Of a DNA stretch of 64,000 nucleotides, positions 1 through 8,656 are shown one piece after another. Under the pieces are notes generated by a model, which had not been told where the DNA came from, ran no database searches, and was given only the letters and a program-made list of their open reading frames with translations. The DNA comes from Actinomadura hibisca NBRC 15177 (GTDB lineage: Bacteria; Actinomycetota; Actinomycetes; Streptosporangiales; Streptosporangiaceae): positions 62,001 to 126,000 of the forward strand of contig NZ_BCRO01000018.1 of assembly GCF_001552635.1 (NCBI RefSeq), in the 5' to 3' direction. Every line of letters starts with the position of its first letter. Within the stretch, counting starts at the first letter, position 1. Position numbers and translations under genes: made by a program.

Positions 1-35
1 ACCCGCACCGAACCCTCGTCTGCCATGCGAAAAGC

Positions 36-758
36 CTATGCGACGGCGGACCCGGTGGACCCGTGCGGCAGCCGTGCCGCGACGGCGTCCAGGAACAGTT
101 CCAGCGCGAACGGGTAGGCGCTGCGCTGCATGTCGGCGGCCAGCAGGTGGGCGGTCGCGTTGATGTTGGGGTGGGTGTCGGCGGGCAGGCGGGCGTAGCG
201 GGCGTGCCAGATCCGCTCCTCGTTCTCGCGCGCGGGCGCGGGGAGGGCGCTCGCGGCCGCGTCCAGCGCCGCCAGGCCCAGCGCCTGGTCCACGAAGGCG
301 TGGTAGATCGCCACGGCCTCCGCGTCGGGGAAGCCCGCCGAGCGCAGCACGCCCAGGATCGCCTCGACCGCCCGCGTCTCGTTGTCGCGGCCGGTGGTGC
401 GGTGCGCCGCCAGCACCGCCGCCTGCGGGTGCGCCCGGTAGGAGGCGCACAGCCGCAGCCCGATCTCGCGCAGGTCGGCCCGCCAGTCGCCGGTCGGCTC
501 CCAGCCGTTCTGGGCACGGCCGATCAGTTCGTCGGCGACCGCCAGCAGCAGGTCGTCGGCGTTGCGGAAGTAGCGGTAGAGCGAGCTGGGGTCGGCCCCC
601 AGCGCCGCGCCCAGCCGCCGCACCGTCAGCGCCTCCGCGCCGTGCTGGGCGACCAGCCGCAGCGCCGTCTCCACGATGACCCGCTCCGACAGCACGGTGC
701 CCTGCTTGGTCGGCCGCCTGCGCCGCCGCCGCTCCTCGGGGACCACACGCTCGTTCAT
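36..758 (-). CDS. TetR/AcrR-family transcriptional regulator
   Basis: One-component DNA-binding repressor of 240 residues. After a basic Arg-rich N-terminus, residues about 22-70 form the TetR helix-turn-helix, with the typical ALTVRRLGAALG and SSLYRYFRN segments. The rest is a helical ligand-binding domain of the TetR_C type. It is divergent from the catabolic operon starting at 849, so it most likely controls that operon and itself from the 90-bp gap. The ligand is unknown; an acyl-CoA or hydroxy-acid intermediate of the operon is a reasonable guess. Confidence 0.9.
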   Translation of the reverse strand: MNERVVPEERRRRRRPTKQGTVLSERVIVETALRLVAQHGAEALTVRRLGAALGADPSSLYRYFRNADDLLLAVADELIGRAQNGWEPTGDWRADLREIGLRLCASYRAHPQAAVLAAHRTTGRDNETRAVEAILGVLRSAGFPDAEAVAIYHAFVDQALGLAALDAAASALPAPARENEERIWHARYARLPADTHPNINATAHLLAADMQRSAYPFALELFLDAVAARLPHGSTGSAVA

Positions 759-781
759 GCGCCCACCTTATGACAACACCA

Positions 782-810
782 TTGACGTTTAATCGGCGCC
801 GGGTTTTCAT
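782..810 (+). promoter_or_regulatory. Candidate promoter of the 849-8595 operon
   Basis: A TTGACG hexamer at 782-787 is followed after 17 bp by TTTCAT at 805-810, in the gap between the divergent TetR gene and the amidohydrolase. The -35 match is good and the -10 match is weak, so this is a tentative assignment. Confidence 0.25.
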
Positions 811-848
811 GGCGTGCCACCGCAGGCCGACCGACGACGGGAGCCCCC

Positions 849-2486
849 ATGACCCAGGCCGATCTGGTCTTCACCGGCGGACCCGTCCACACCGGGGACG
901 CGGCCCGCACGCGGGCGAGCGGCCTCGCCGTCACGGGCGGGCGCATCGTCGCGGTCGGCCACGACGAGGTCCGGGACCTGATCGGCTCCCGGACCGAGGT
1001 CGTGGACCTGGCCGGACGCCTGCTGCTGCCGGGCTTCCAGGACGCCCACGTGCACGCCGTCAGCGGCGGGGTGGAACTCGGCGAGTGCGACCTGTCCGGC
1101 ACCGCCGACGTCGATGAGTACCTGCGGCTCGTCCGCGCGTTCGCCGACGCGCACCCCGGCCGGACCTGGATCACCGGCGGCGGCTGGTCGCTGGAGAGCT
1201 TCGACGGCGGCCTGCCCGACCGCCGCCTGCTCGACGCCACCGTGCCCGACCGGCCCGTCTTCCTGCTCAACCGCGACCACCACGGGGCCTGGTGCAACAC
1301 CCGCGCGCTCGAACTGGCCGGGATCACCGCCGCCACCCCCGACCCCCGCGACGGCCGCGTCGAGCGGGAGCCGGACGGCGCGCCCAGCGGCGTCCTCCAG
1401 GAGGGCGCGGCCGACCTGGTGGGCCGCCTGGTCCCGCCGCGCACCGCCGCCGACAACCTCGCCGGGCTGCTGCGGGCCCAGCGGCTGCTGCACTCGCTGG
1501 GCGTCACCGGCTGGCAGGACGCGGCGGTCGGCACGTTCGGCGGCCACTCCGGCAACGACGCCGCCTACCTCGCCGCCGCGCGCGACGGCAGCCTGACCGC
1601 GCGCGTCACCGGCGCGTTGTGGTGGGAGCGCGACCGGGGCGCCGAGCAGATCCCCGAGCTGGCGGCCCGCCGCCGGGAGCTGACCCACGGCCGGTTCCGC
1701 GCGGGCTCCGTCAAGATCATGCAGGACGGCGTCGCGGAGAACTTCACCGCCGCCATGACGGGCCCCTACCTGGACGCCTGCGGCCATCCCACCGGCAACA
1801 GCGGGCTGAGCTTCGTCGATCCCGTCGCCCTGCGCTCCCACGTGACCGAACTCGACGCGCTCGACTTCCAGGTCCACTTCCACGCGCTGGGCGACCGGGC
1901 CGTTCGCGAATGCCTGGACGCCGTCGAGGCCGCGCGCACCGCCAACGGCCGCCGCGCCACCCGCCACCACCTGGCCCACCTCCAGGTCGTCCACCCCGAC
2001 GACCTCCCGCGCTTCGCCCGGCTCGGCGCGATCGCCAACATCCAGCCGCTGTGGGCGGCCCACGAACCCCAGATGGACGAGCTCACCATCCCCTTCCTGG
2101 GCCCCGAGCGCGCCGCCCGCCAGTACCCGTTCGCCGCCCTGCTGCGCGCCGGGGCGACCCTGGCCGCCGGGAGCGACTGGCCGGTCAGCAGCCCCGACCC
2201 GATCGCGGGCCTGCACGTCGCCGTCAACCGCCGCGAGCCCGGGACCGCCGACGAGCGTGTCTTCCTGCCCGACCAGCGCCTCGACCTGCCCTCCGCCGTC
2301 GCCGCCTACACGGCGGGATCGGCCCACGTCAACGGTGTCGCCGACGCGGGCACCCTGCGTCCCGGCGCCCTCGCCGACCTCGTGGTGCTGGACCGCGACA
2401 TCTTCACGGCCCCGCCCGAGGAGATCGCCGACGCCCGGGTCCGGCGGACCTACGTCGGCGGCGCGTGCGTGCACACCGCCGAATGA
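849..2486 (+). CDS. YtcJ-type amidohydrolase (amidohydrolase family 3)
   Basis: Metal-dependent hydrolase of 545 residues, the usual length for YtcJ-like proteins. Visible signatures are the N-terminal HVH metal motif in FQDAHVHAV, a Lys in VKIMQDGV, His in HFHALGD and HHLAHLQ, and the Asp in AAGSDWPVSS. The substrate (cyclic amide, imide or N-substituted formamide-like compounds are known for the family) cannot be read from the sequence. It is the first gene of a six-gene operon of acyl-CoA metabolism and may release the acid that the next gene activates. Confidence 0.85.
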   Translation: MTQADLVFTGGPVHTGDAARTRASGLAVTGGRIVAVGHDEVRDLIGSRTEVVDLAGRLLLPGFQDAHVHAVSGGVELGECDLSGTADVDEYLRLVRAFADAHPGRTWITGGGWSLESFDGGLPDRRLLDATVPDRPVFLLNRDHHGAWCNTRALELAGITAATPDPRDGRVEREPDGAPSGVLQEGAADLVGRLVPPRTAADNLAGLLRAQRLLHSLGVTGWQDAAVGTFGGHSGNDAAYLAAARDGSLTARVTGALWWERDRGAEQIPELAARRRELTHGRFRAGSVKIMQDGVAENFTAAMTGPYLDACGHPTGNSGLSFVDPVALRSHVTELDALDFQVHFHALGDRAVRECLDAVEAARTANGRRATRHHLAHLQVVHPDDLPRFARLGAIANIQPLWAAHEPQMDELTIPFLGPERAARQYPFAALLRAGATLAAGSDWPVSSPDPIAGLHVAVNRREPGTADERVFLPDQRLDLPSAVAAYTAGSAHVNGVADAGTLRPGALADLVVLDRDIFTAPPEEIADARVRRTYVGGACVHTAE

Positions 2487-2517
2487 CCCCCCGTCCCCAG
2501 CACGAAGGGTGAAGCCC

Positions 2518-4074
2518 ATGTCCATCGACGGTCCCGACCTCGGCCTCGGGAGCTGGCCCGGACGCCGGGCCCGCATCACCCCCGGCCGCGTCGCGCTGGT
2601 CCAGGGCGACCGGCGGCTGACCTACGCCGAGCTGGACGACCGGATCCGCCGCCTCGCCGGAGCGCTGCGCGCGCTGGGCGTACGGCGCGGCGACCGCGTC
2701 GCCTACCTGGGGGCCAACGGCATCGCCGTCTTCGAGACGTTGTTCGCCACCGGCCTGCTCGGCGCGGTGTTCGTCCCGCTGAACACCCGCCTGGCCGGTG
2801 CCGAGATCCGCTACATGCTGGCCGACAGCGGCGCGTCGGTGCTGGTGCGCAGCGCCGACACCGACGCGCTGAGCGCGGCCGCCGCGCCGCTGCCGGACAC
2901 CGTGCGCGCGGTCGTGGCGCTCGCGCCCGGCACCTGCCCGCTCGGCGGCCGCGACTACGAGGCCCTGATCGCGGAGAACGGCCCGGCGGCGGGCACGGCC
3001 GTCGGCCTGGACGACGCCTGCCTCATCCTCTACACCTCCGGCACCACCGGCAGGCCCAAGGGCGCGGTGCTCACCCACGGCAACCTGACCTGGAACACCG
3101 TCAACCAGCTCGCCCACATCGACACCCTCGGCAGCGACCGCGCCCTGGTCATCGCGCCGCTGTTCCACTGCGTCGGGCTCGGCCAGATCACGCTGCCCAC
3201 CCTGTTCAAGGGCGGCAGCGTCGAGCCGGTGCCGAAGTTCGACCCCGGCGCGGTCCTGGAGCTGATCGGACGCAACGGGATCACCTCGTTCTCCGCCGTG
3301 CCGACGATGCTCCAGATGATGTGCGGGCACCCGTCCTGGGCCGACGCCGACCTGTCCTCGCTGACCTGCGTGCTGTACGGCGGGTCGCCGGTCCGCGAGG
3401 ACGTCGCGCGAGCCTGGCTGGACCGGGGCGTGCGGGTGCTCCAGGGCTACGGGATGACCGAGGCGGCCCCGGGCGTCCACATGGCGGTCGCCGACGGCGC
3501 GGCCGAGCGCCCCACGTCGGCGGGTGTGCCGCACTTCTTCACCGACGTCGCGCACCTGCGCGTGGGCCGGGCCGTCCCCGCCGCGCCGGGCGAGCCCGCC
3601 GAGCTGCTGGTGCGCGGCCCGAACGTGTTCGCGGGCTACTGGGGGCGGCCCGAGGACAGCGCCGCGGGCTTCGCGGCGGGCGGCTGGTTCCGCACCGGCG
3701 ACATGGTGCGCGTGGACGAGGCGGGCTGGGCGCACGTGGCCGACCGCGTCAAGGACATGATCATCTCGGGCGGGGAGAACGTCTACCCCGCCGAGGTGGA
3801 GGCGGTCGTCACCGCGCTGCCGCAGGTCGCCGACTGCGCCGTGGTCGCCGTGCCGGACGAGCGGTGGGGCGAGGCCGGCGCCGCCCACGTCGTGCTGCGT
3901 CCCGGAGCCGTCCTGACCGAGGCGGAGCTGCGCGCCCATCTGGAGGCGCGGCTCGCCCGCTACAAGATCCCCAAGACCGTGCGGTTCGTCGCGGACCTGC
4001 CGCGCACCGCCACCGGGAAGATCCGGCGCGCCGAGCTCCGCCGCGCCGCACAGGGACAGGAGAACGACCGATGA
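2518..4074 (+). CDS. Acyl-CoA synthetase (AMP-dependent ligase)
   Basis: Class I adenylate-forming enzyme of 518 residues that would convert a carboxylic acid to its CoA thioester with ATP. The phosphate-binding loop YTSGTTGRPKG, the GYGMTE motif, the hinge region around RVKDMIISGGENVYP and the catalytic C-terminal Lys in TATGKIRR are all present. The ATG at 2518 is preferred over upstream in-frame starts because those overlap the amidohydrolase gene and the N-terminus here matches the family. The stop overlaps the next start (ATGA). Confidence 0.9.
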   Translation: MSIDGPDLGLGSWPGRRARITPGRVALVQGDRRLTYAELDDRIRRLAGALRALGVRRGDRVAYLGANGIAVFETLFATGLLGAVFVPLNTRLAGAEIRYMLADSGASVLVRSADTDALSAAAAPLPDTVRAVVALAPGTCPLGGRDYEALIAENGPAAGTAVGLDDACLILYTSGTTGRPKGAVLTHGNLTWNTVNQLAHIDTLGSDRALVIAPLFHCVGLGQITLPTLFKGGSVEPVPKFDPGAVLELIGRNGITSFSAVPTMLQMMCGHPSWADADLSSLTCVLYGGSPVREDVARAWLDRGVRVLQGYGMTEAAPGVHMAVADGAAERPTSAGVPHFFTDVAHLRVGRAVPAAPGEPAELLVRGPNVFAGYWGRPEDSAAGFAAGGWFRTGDMVRVDEAGWAHVADRVKDMIISGGENVYPAEVEAVVTALPQVADCAVVAVPDERWGEAGAAHVVLRPGAVLTEAELRAHLEARLARYKIPKTVRFVADLPRTATGKIRRAELRRAAQGQENDR

Positions 4075-4838
4075 CCCCCACCCTCACGGTGGAGCGGCAC
4101 GGCGACACCGCCGTGTTGCGGCTGCGCCGCGCCCGCAAGCGCAACGCCCTGGACGACGCCACCGTGCTCGGCGTCGAGGAGTTCTTCCGCCGCCCGCCGC
4201 AGGGCGTCGGCGCGATCGTCCTGGACGCCGAGGGCGAGCACTTCTCCGCCGGGCTCGACCTCGCCGAGCTGACCGAGCGCTCGACCGTGGAGTCCCTGGA
4301 CCACTCCCTGATGTGGCACCGCGTCATGGACCGCGTCGAGGAGTCGCCCGTCCCGGTCATCGCCGTCCTCAAGGGCGCGGTGATCGGCGGCGGCCTGGAG
4401 CTGGCCTGCGCCGCGCACCTGCGCGTCGCCGAGCCGTCGGCGTTCTACGCCCTGCCCGAGGGCCAGCGCGGCCTGTTCGTGGGCGGCGGCGGTTCGGTGC
4501 GCGTGCCCCGGCTCATCGGGGCGCACCGCATGGCGGACATGATGCTGACCGGACGCGTCTACGACGCCGCCGAAGGCCAGGCGATCGGCCTGTCCCACTA
4601 CCTCACCGACCCCGGCGGCGGCCTGACCCGCGCCCTCGAACTGGCCGCGAAGGTCGCCGCGAACTCGCCGGTCACCAACTTCGCGGTCCTGCGGGCGCTG
4701 CCCCGCATCGCCGAGGCCGCCCCCGCCGAGGGCTATCTGCTGGAGTCGCTGATGGCGGCGGTGGCCTCCGGCAGCGACGAGGCCAAGCAGCGGATGCGCG
4801 AGTTCCTGGCGGGCCGGGCGGCCAAGGTGACGCGGTGA
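4071..4838 (+). CDS. Enoyl-CoA hydratase/isomerase (crotonase family)
   Basis: Crotonase-fold protein of 255 residues. The first oxyanion-hole segment is FSAGLDLAEL, the second is GAVIGGGLELACAAH, and a glutamate lies in the YALPEGQRGLF segment where hydratases have a catalytic acid. It starts by ATGA overlap with the ligase gene and ends by GTGA overlap with the acetoacetyl-CoA synthetase gene, so translational coupling in the operon is clear. It probably hydrates an enoyl-CoA formed from the operon's substrate. Confidence 0.88.
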   Translation: MTPTLTVERHGDTAVLRLRRARKRNALDDATVLGVEEFFRRPPQGVGAIVLDAEGEHFSAGLDLAELTERSTVESLDHSLMWHRVMDRVEESPVPVIAVLKGAVIGGGLELACAAHLRVAEPSAFYALPEGQRGLFVGGGGSVRVPRLIGAHRMADMMLTGRVYDAAEGQAIGLSHYLTDPGGGLTRALELAAKVAANSPVTNFAVLRALPRIAEAAPAEGYLLESLMAAVASGSDEAKQRMREFLAGRAAKVTR

Positions 4839-6775
4839 AGCCGCTGACCGTCCCGGCCCCCGACGTCCGCGAGACCACGGTGGTCGGCCGGTACCTGACC
4901 TGGCTGGAGGAGACGCGCGGGTTGCGCTTCGCGGAGTATCGGGACCTGTGGCGCTGGTCGGTCGCGGACCTGCCGGGCTTCTGGTCCTCGATCTGGGACT
5001 TCTTCGACGTGCGGGCGCACACACCGCCCCGCGAGGTGCTCGGAAGCCGCGCCATGCCCGGTGCCGAGTGGTTCCCCGGCGCGACCCTCAACTACGCCGA
5101 GCACGCCCTCGGCCGCCCCGAGGACGCCGGGAACGTCGCCGTGATCGCGCACTCCCAGACCCGGCCCCCGATCGCACTGACCTTCGGCGAGCTGCGCGAA
5201 CAGGTCGCCCGCGCCCGCGAAGGGCTGCGCAGGCTGGGCGTCGGTCCCGGGGACCGGGTCGTCGCCTACCTGCCCAACATCCCCGAGACGCTGATCGCCT
5301 TCCTGGCCACCGCCAGCCTGGGAGCGATCTGGGCGAGCTGCGCCCCCGAGTTCGGCGCGCGCGGCGTCCTGGACCGGTTCGGGCAGCTCGAACCGAAGGT
5401 GCTGCTCTGCGTCACCGGCTACGCCTACGGAGACCGCGTCATCGACCGGAGCGGCGAGGCGGCGGAGATCAGCGCGGGACTGCCGAGCCTGGAGCACACC
5501 GTCCACGTCCCCTACGGGACGCACGCGACGGCCCTCGAAGGAGCGTCCGGCTGGGCCGATCTGCTGGACGGGCCCGGCGGCGAGCCGTCGTTCGAGGCGG
5601 TGCCGTCCGATCACCCGCTGTTCGTGCTGTTCTCGTCCGGGACGACCGGGCGGCCCAAGGCGATCGTCCACGGCCACGGCGGCATCCTGCTCGAACACCT
5701 CAAGAACCACGGCCTGAGCTGGGACCTGCGGCCCGGCGACCGCATGCTCTGGTTCACCAGCACCGCGTGGATGATGTGGAACGCGCTGGTGTCGGGCCTG
5801 CTGCTGCGCGCGTCCATCGTCATGATCGACGGCAACCCCGCCCACCCCGACCTGGGCTGGCAGTGGCGGCTGGCGGCCGAGACCGGCGCGACGCTGATGG
5901 GCGCGAGCCTCGGCTTCCTCATGGCCTGCCGCGACCAGGATCTGCGCCCGGCCGACGACCTCGACCTGTCCCGGCTGCGCCAGATCGGCTCCGCCGGGAG
6001 CCCGCTGCCCGCCGAGGGGTTCCGGTGGGTGCACGAGCGGATCGGCCCGGACGTCCTGCTCAACCTGGGCAGCGGCGGCACCGACGTGTGCTCGGGCCTG
6101 CTCCAGGGCGGGCCGCTGCAACCGGTGTGGCCCGGCGCGATCTCGGGCCCGGCGCTCGGCGTCGCGGCGGCGGCCTACGCCCCCGCCGGGACGCCGGTCG
6201 TCGGGCGGCTGGGGGAGCTGGTCATCACCGAGCCCATGCCGTCCATGCCGGTCGGCTTCTGGGGCGACGCCGACGGCAGGCGGTACCGGGCCGCCTACTT
6301 CGAGGACTTCCCGGGCGTGTGGCGGCACGGCGACTGGGTCCGCTTCGACCCCGACGGCCACTGCGCGGTCACGGGCCGGTCCGACGCCACCCTCAACCGG
6401 GGCGGCGTGCGCCTGGGCACCGCCGACTTCTACGGCGTCGTCGAGGAGTTCACCGAGATCGGCGACAGCCTCGTGGTCCACCTGGAGGACGGCGACGAAC
6501 TGCTCCTGTTCGTCGCCCTGCGGCCGGGCCACATCCTGGACGATGCCCTGCGCCGGAAGCTGACCGGGGCCCTGCGCGCCGCGCTGTCCCCGCGCCACGT
6601 CCCCGACACCGTCGCCGCCGTGCCGTCCATCCCCCGCAACCGCACCGGCAAGAAGCTCGAAGTGCCGGTCAAGCAGATCCTGCTCGGCGCCCGGCCCGAG
6701 GACGTGATCGGCTCCGACGTGCTGGCCGACCCCGCCTCGCTGGACGCCTTCACCACCTTCAGGAGGACGGCGTGA
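4835..6775 (+). CDS. Acetoacetate-CoA ligase
   Basis: At 646 residues it has the typical length of acetoacetyl-CoA synthetases, which are longer than other acyl-CoA ligases. The N-terminal ACAS-type region contains the WFPGATLNYAEH motif. The AMP-binding loop is LFSSGTTGRPKAIVHGHGG and the C-terminal catalytic Lys lies in RNRTGKKLEVPVK. The GTG start at 4835 overlaps the crotonase stop. It would activate acetoacetate in the cytoplasm, linking the operon to ketone-body or beta-hydroxy-acid use. A close homologue acting on another 3-keto acid cannot be excluded. Confidence 0.9.
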   Translation: MKPLTVPAPDVRETTVVGRYLTWLEETRGLRFAEYRDLWRWSVADLPGFWSSIWDFFDVRAHTPPREVLGSRAMPGAEWFPGATLNYAEHALGRPEDAGNVAVIAHSQTRPPIALTFGELREQVARAREGLRRLGVGPGDRVVAYLPNIPETLIAFLATASLGAIWASCAPEFGARGVLDRFGQLEPKVLLCVTGYAYGDRVIDRSGEAAEISAGLPSLEHTVHVPYGTHATALEGASGWADLLDGPGGEPSFEAVPSDHPLFVLFSSGTTGRPKAIVHGHGGILLEHLKNHGLSWDLRPGDRMLWFTSTAWMMWNALVSGLLLRASIVMIDGNPAHPDLGWQWRLAAETGATLMGASLGFLMACRDQDLRPADDLDLSRLRQIGSAGSPLPAEGFRWVHERIGPDVLLNLGSGGTDVCSGLLQGGPLQPVWPGAISGPALGVAAAAYAPAGTPVVGRLGELVITEPMPSMPVGFWGDADGRRYRAAYFEDFPGVWRHGDWVRFDPDGHCAVTGRSDATLNRGGVRLGTADFYGVVEEFTEIGDSLVVHLEDGDELLLFVALRPGHILDDALRRKLTGALRAALSPRHVPDTVAAVPSIPRNRTGKKLEVPVKQILLGARPEDVIGSDVLADPASLDAFTTFRRTA

Positions 6776-7710
6776 CCGTCAGGACCGCGGCCCTCGTGGG
6801 CGCCGGCGTCATCGGCGCGAGCTGGGCGGCGGCCTTCCTCGCCCAAGGGCTGGACGTCATCGCGTGCGACCCCGCGCCCGGCGCGGAGGCCCGGCTGCGC
6901 CAGGCCGTCGCCGACGCCTGGCCCACCATGGAACGCGTCGGCCTCGCGCCCGGCGCGTCCCCCGACCGGCTGGCCTTCACCACCGACCCGGCACAGGCCA
7001 CCGGAATGGCCGACTTCGTCCAGGAGAACGGCCCTGAACGCCTGCCGGACAAGCACCGGCTCTTCGCCGTGCTCGACGCAGCCGCCGCACCGGAAGTGGT
7101 GTTGGCGAGCAGCTCCTCGGGCCTCCGTCCCAGCGACATCCAGAGCGCCTGCCGCCACCATCCCGAACGGGTGCTGATCGGCCACCCCTTCAACCCGCCC
7201 CACCTCATCCCGCTGGTCGAGGTGGTTCCCGGCGAGCGGACCTCGGAGAAGGCCGTCGCCGCCGCCCTGTCCTTCTACACCGGCATCGGCAAGCGGCCGA
7301 TCCGGCTGCGGGCGGAGCTGCCCGGCCACGTCGCCAACCGGCTCCAGGCGGCGTTGTGGCGCGAGGCGTACTCCTTGGTCGAGCGGGGTGTCGCCACCGT
7401 CGAGGACATCGACGCCGCCATCGCCCACGGCCCCGGCCTGCGCTGGGCGCTGCTCGGCCCGTTCGCCTGCCAGCACCTGTCCGGCGGGCCCGGTGGCATC
7501 GCCCACACCCTGCGACACCTCGGCCCGCCGATGGAGGACTGGTGGCGCACCCTCGGCGACCCCGGCCTCACACCCGAGCTCACCGAACGGATCGTGGCGG
7601 GCATGGCCGACGAGATGGGCGACCGCGACCCCGCCGTCCTCGCCGCCGAACGCGACGAACTGCTGACCCTCCTGCTGGCCGCCAAGGCCGCGACCACCAC
7701 GCTCCAGTAA
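6772..7710 (+). CDS. 3-hydroxyacyl-CoA dehydrogenase family (L-carnitine dehydrogenase-like)
   Basis: NAD-dependent dehydrogenase of 312 residues with an N-terminal Rossmann motif GAGVIGASWAAAF. The ENGPER segment, the SSSSG segment and GHPFNPPHLIPLVEVV are typical of the short, single-domain-pair HCDH branch that includes L-carnitine dehydrogenase and lambda-crystallin/gulonate dehydrogenase. The GTG start overlaps the acetoacetyl-CoA ligase stop. It probably oxidises a 3-hydroxy acid to the 3-keto acid that the upstream ligase could activate. No dedicated dehydrocarnitine-cleaving enzyme is adjacent, so carnitine as substrate is uncertain. Confidence 0.82.
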   Translation: MTVRTAALVGAGVIGASWAAAFLAQGLDVIACDPAPGAEARLRQAVADAWPTMERVGLAPGASPDRLAFTTDPAQATGMADFVQENGPERLPDKHRLFAVLDAAAAPEVVLASSSSGLRPSDIQSACRHHPERVLIGHPFNPPHLIPLVEVVPGERTSEKAVAAALSFYTGIGKRPIRLRAELPGHVANRLQAALWREAYSLVERGVATVEDIDAAIAHGPGLRWALLGPFACQHLSGGPGGIAHTLRHLGPPMEDWWRTLGDPGLTPELTERIVAGMADEMGDRDPAVLAAERDELLTLLLAAKAATTTLQ

Positions 7711-7722
7711 GGACCCGCCCCG

Positions 7723-8595
7723 TTGAACCTCGACGACCTGACCGCGATCGATTTCCACGTCCACGTCGAGCAGGACGCCCACGGGCACTTCTCGCTCGAC
7801 GGCGAGCTGATGGACGCCTCCGCCGCCTACTTCAAGTCCAGCGAGCACCGGACGCCCACCGTGGCGCACATCGCCCAGCACTACCGGGAGCGCCGGATGG
7901 CGGCGGTGGTGTTCACCGTGGACGCCACCACCGCGCTGGGCCACCCCGCGCTGTCCAGCGAGGAGATCGCCGACGCGGCCCGCGAGCACGCCGACGTCCT
8001 GATCCCGTTCGGATCGGTGGACCCGCACCGGGTGCCCGAGGCGGTGGAGCGGGCCCGCCGCCTGGTCGGCGAGCACGGCGTCCGCGGCTTCAAGTTCCAC
8101 CCGAGCCTCCAGGCGTTCCAGCCCAACGACCCGCGCTACCACCCGATCTACGCCGCACTGGAAGAACTCGGCGTCCCCGCCCTTTTCCACACCGGGCAGA
8201 CCGGGATCGGCGCGGGCCTGCCCGGCGGGCGCGGCATCAAGCTGCGCTACTCCGACCCGATGCTGCTGGACGATGTGGCCGCCGACTTCCCCGGCCTCAC
8301 CCTGATCCTGGCCCACCCCTCGGTGCCCTGGCAGGACGAGGCGATCTCCATCGCCACCCACAAGGCGAACGTCTACATCGACCTGTCGGGCTGGTCGCCC
8401 AAGTACTTCCCGCCGCAGCTCGTGCGGGCGGCCAACACGATGTTGCGGCGCAAGGTGCTGTTCGGCTCCGACTTCCCGGTCATCACCCCGGACCGGTGGC
8501 TGAACGACTTCGCTGGGCTGGACATCAAGCCCGAGGTCCGCCCGCTCATCCTGAAGGACAACGCCGCACGCGCCCTCGGCCTGACCAAGGCTTAG
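7723..8595 (+). CDS. Amidohydrolase-2 family protein
   Basis: TIM-barrel metal hydrolase or decarboxylase of 290 residues. The metal-binding motif DFHVHVEQ is at the N-terminus, FKFHPSLQAF and LFHTGQTG contribute further His residues, LILAHPSVPW follows, and LFGSDFPV carries the conserved Asp. This is the arrangement of ACMSD-like amidohydrolases that act on carboxylated aromatics or lactones. The start is TTG, supported by TAAGGA at 7708-7713. It is the last gene of the operon and is followed by a strong hairpin. Confidence 0.85.
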   Translation: MNLDDLTAIDFHVHVEQDAHGHFSLDGELMDASAAYFKSSEHRTPTVAHIAQHYRERRMAAVVFTVDATTALGHPALSSEEIADAAREHADVLIPFGSVDPHRVPEAVERARRLVGEHGVRGFKFHPSLQAFQPNDPRYHPIYAALEELGVPALFHTGQTGIGAGLPGGRGIKLRYSDPMLLDDVAADFPGLTLILAHPSVPWQDEAISIATHKANVYIDLSGWSPKYFPPQLVRAANTMLRRKVLFGSDFPVITPDRWLNDFAGLDIKPEVRPLILKDNAARALGLTKA

Positions 8596-8610
8596 CGCGC
8601 CCGCACGAAA

Positions 8611-8650
8611 ACGGCCGTCCGCCACGATCGAGGTCGTGGCGGACGGCCGT
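8611..8650. terminator. Bidirectional hairpin terminator
   Basis: A perfect 17-bp stem (8611-8627 with 8634-8650) closes a 6-nt loop. On the minus strand it is followed by a short T run. It lies between the convergent ends of the catabolic operon and the ABC-transporter/hydrolase operon, so it can serve both. Confidence 0.8.
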
Positions 8651-8656
8651 CGTGGT

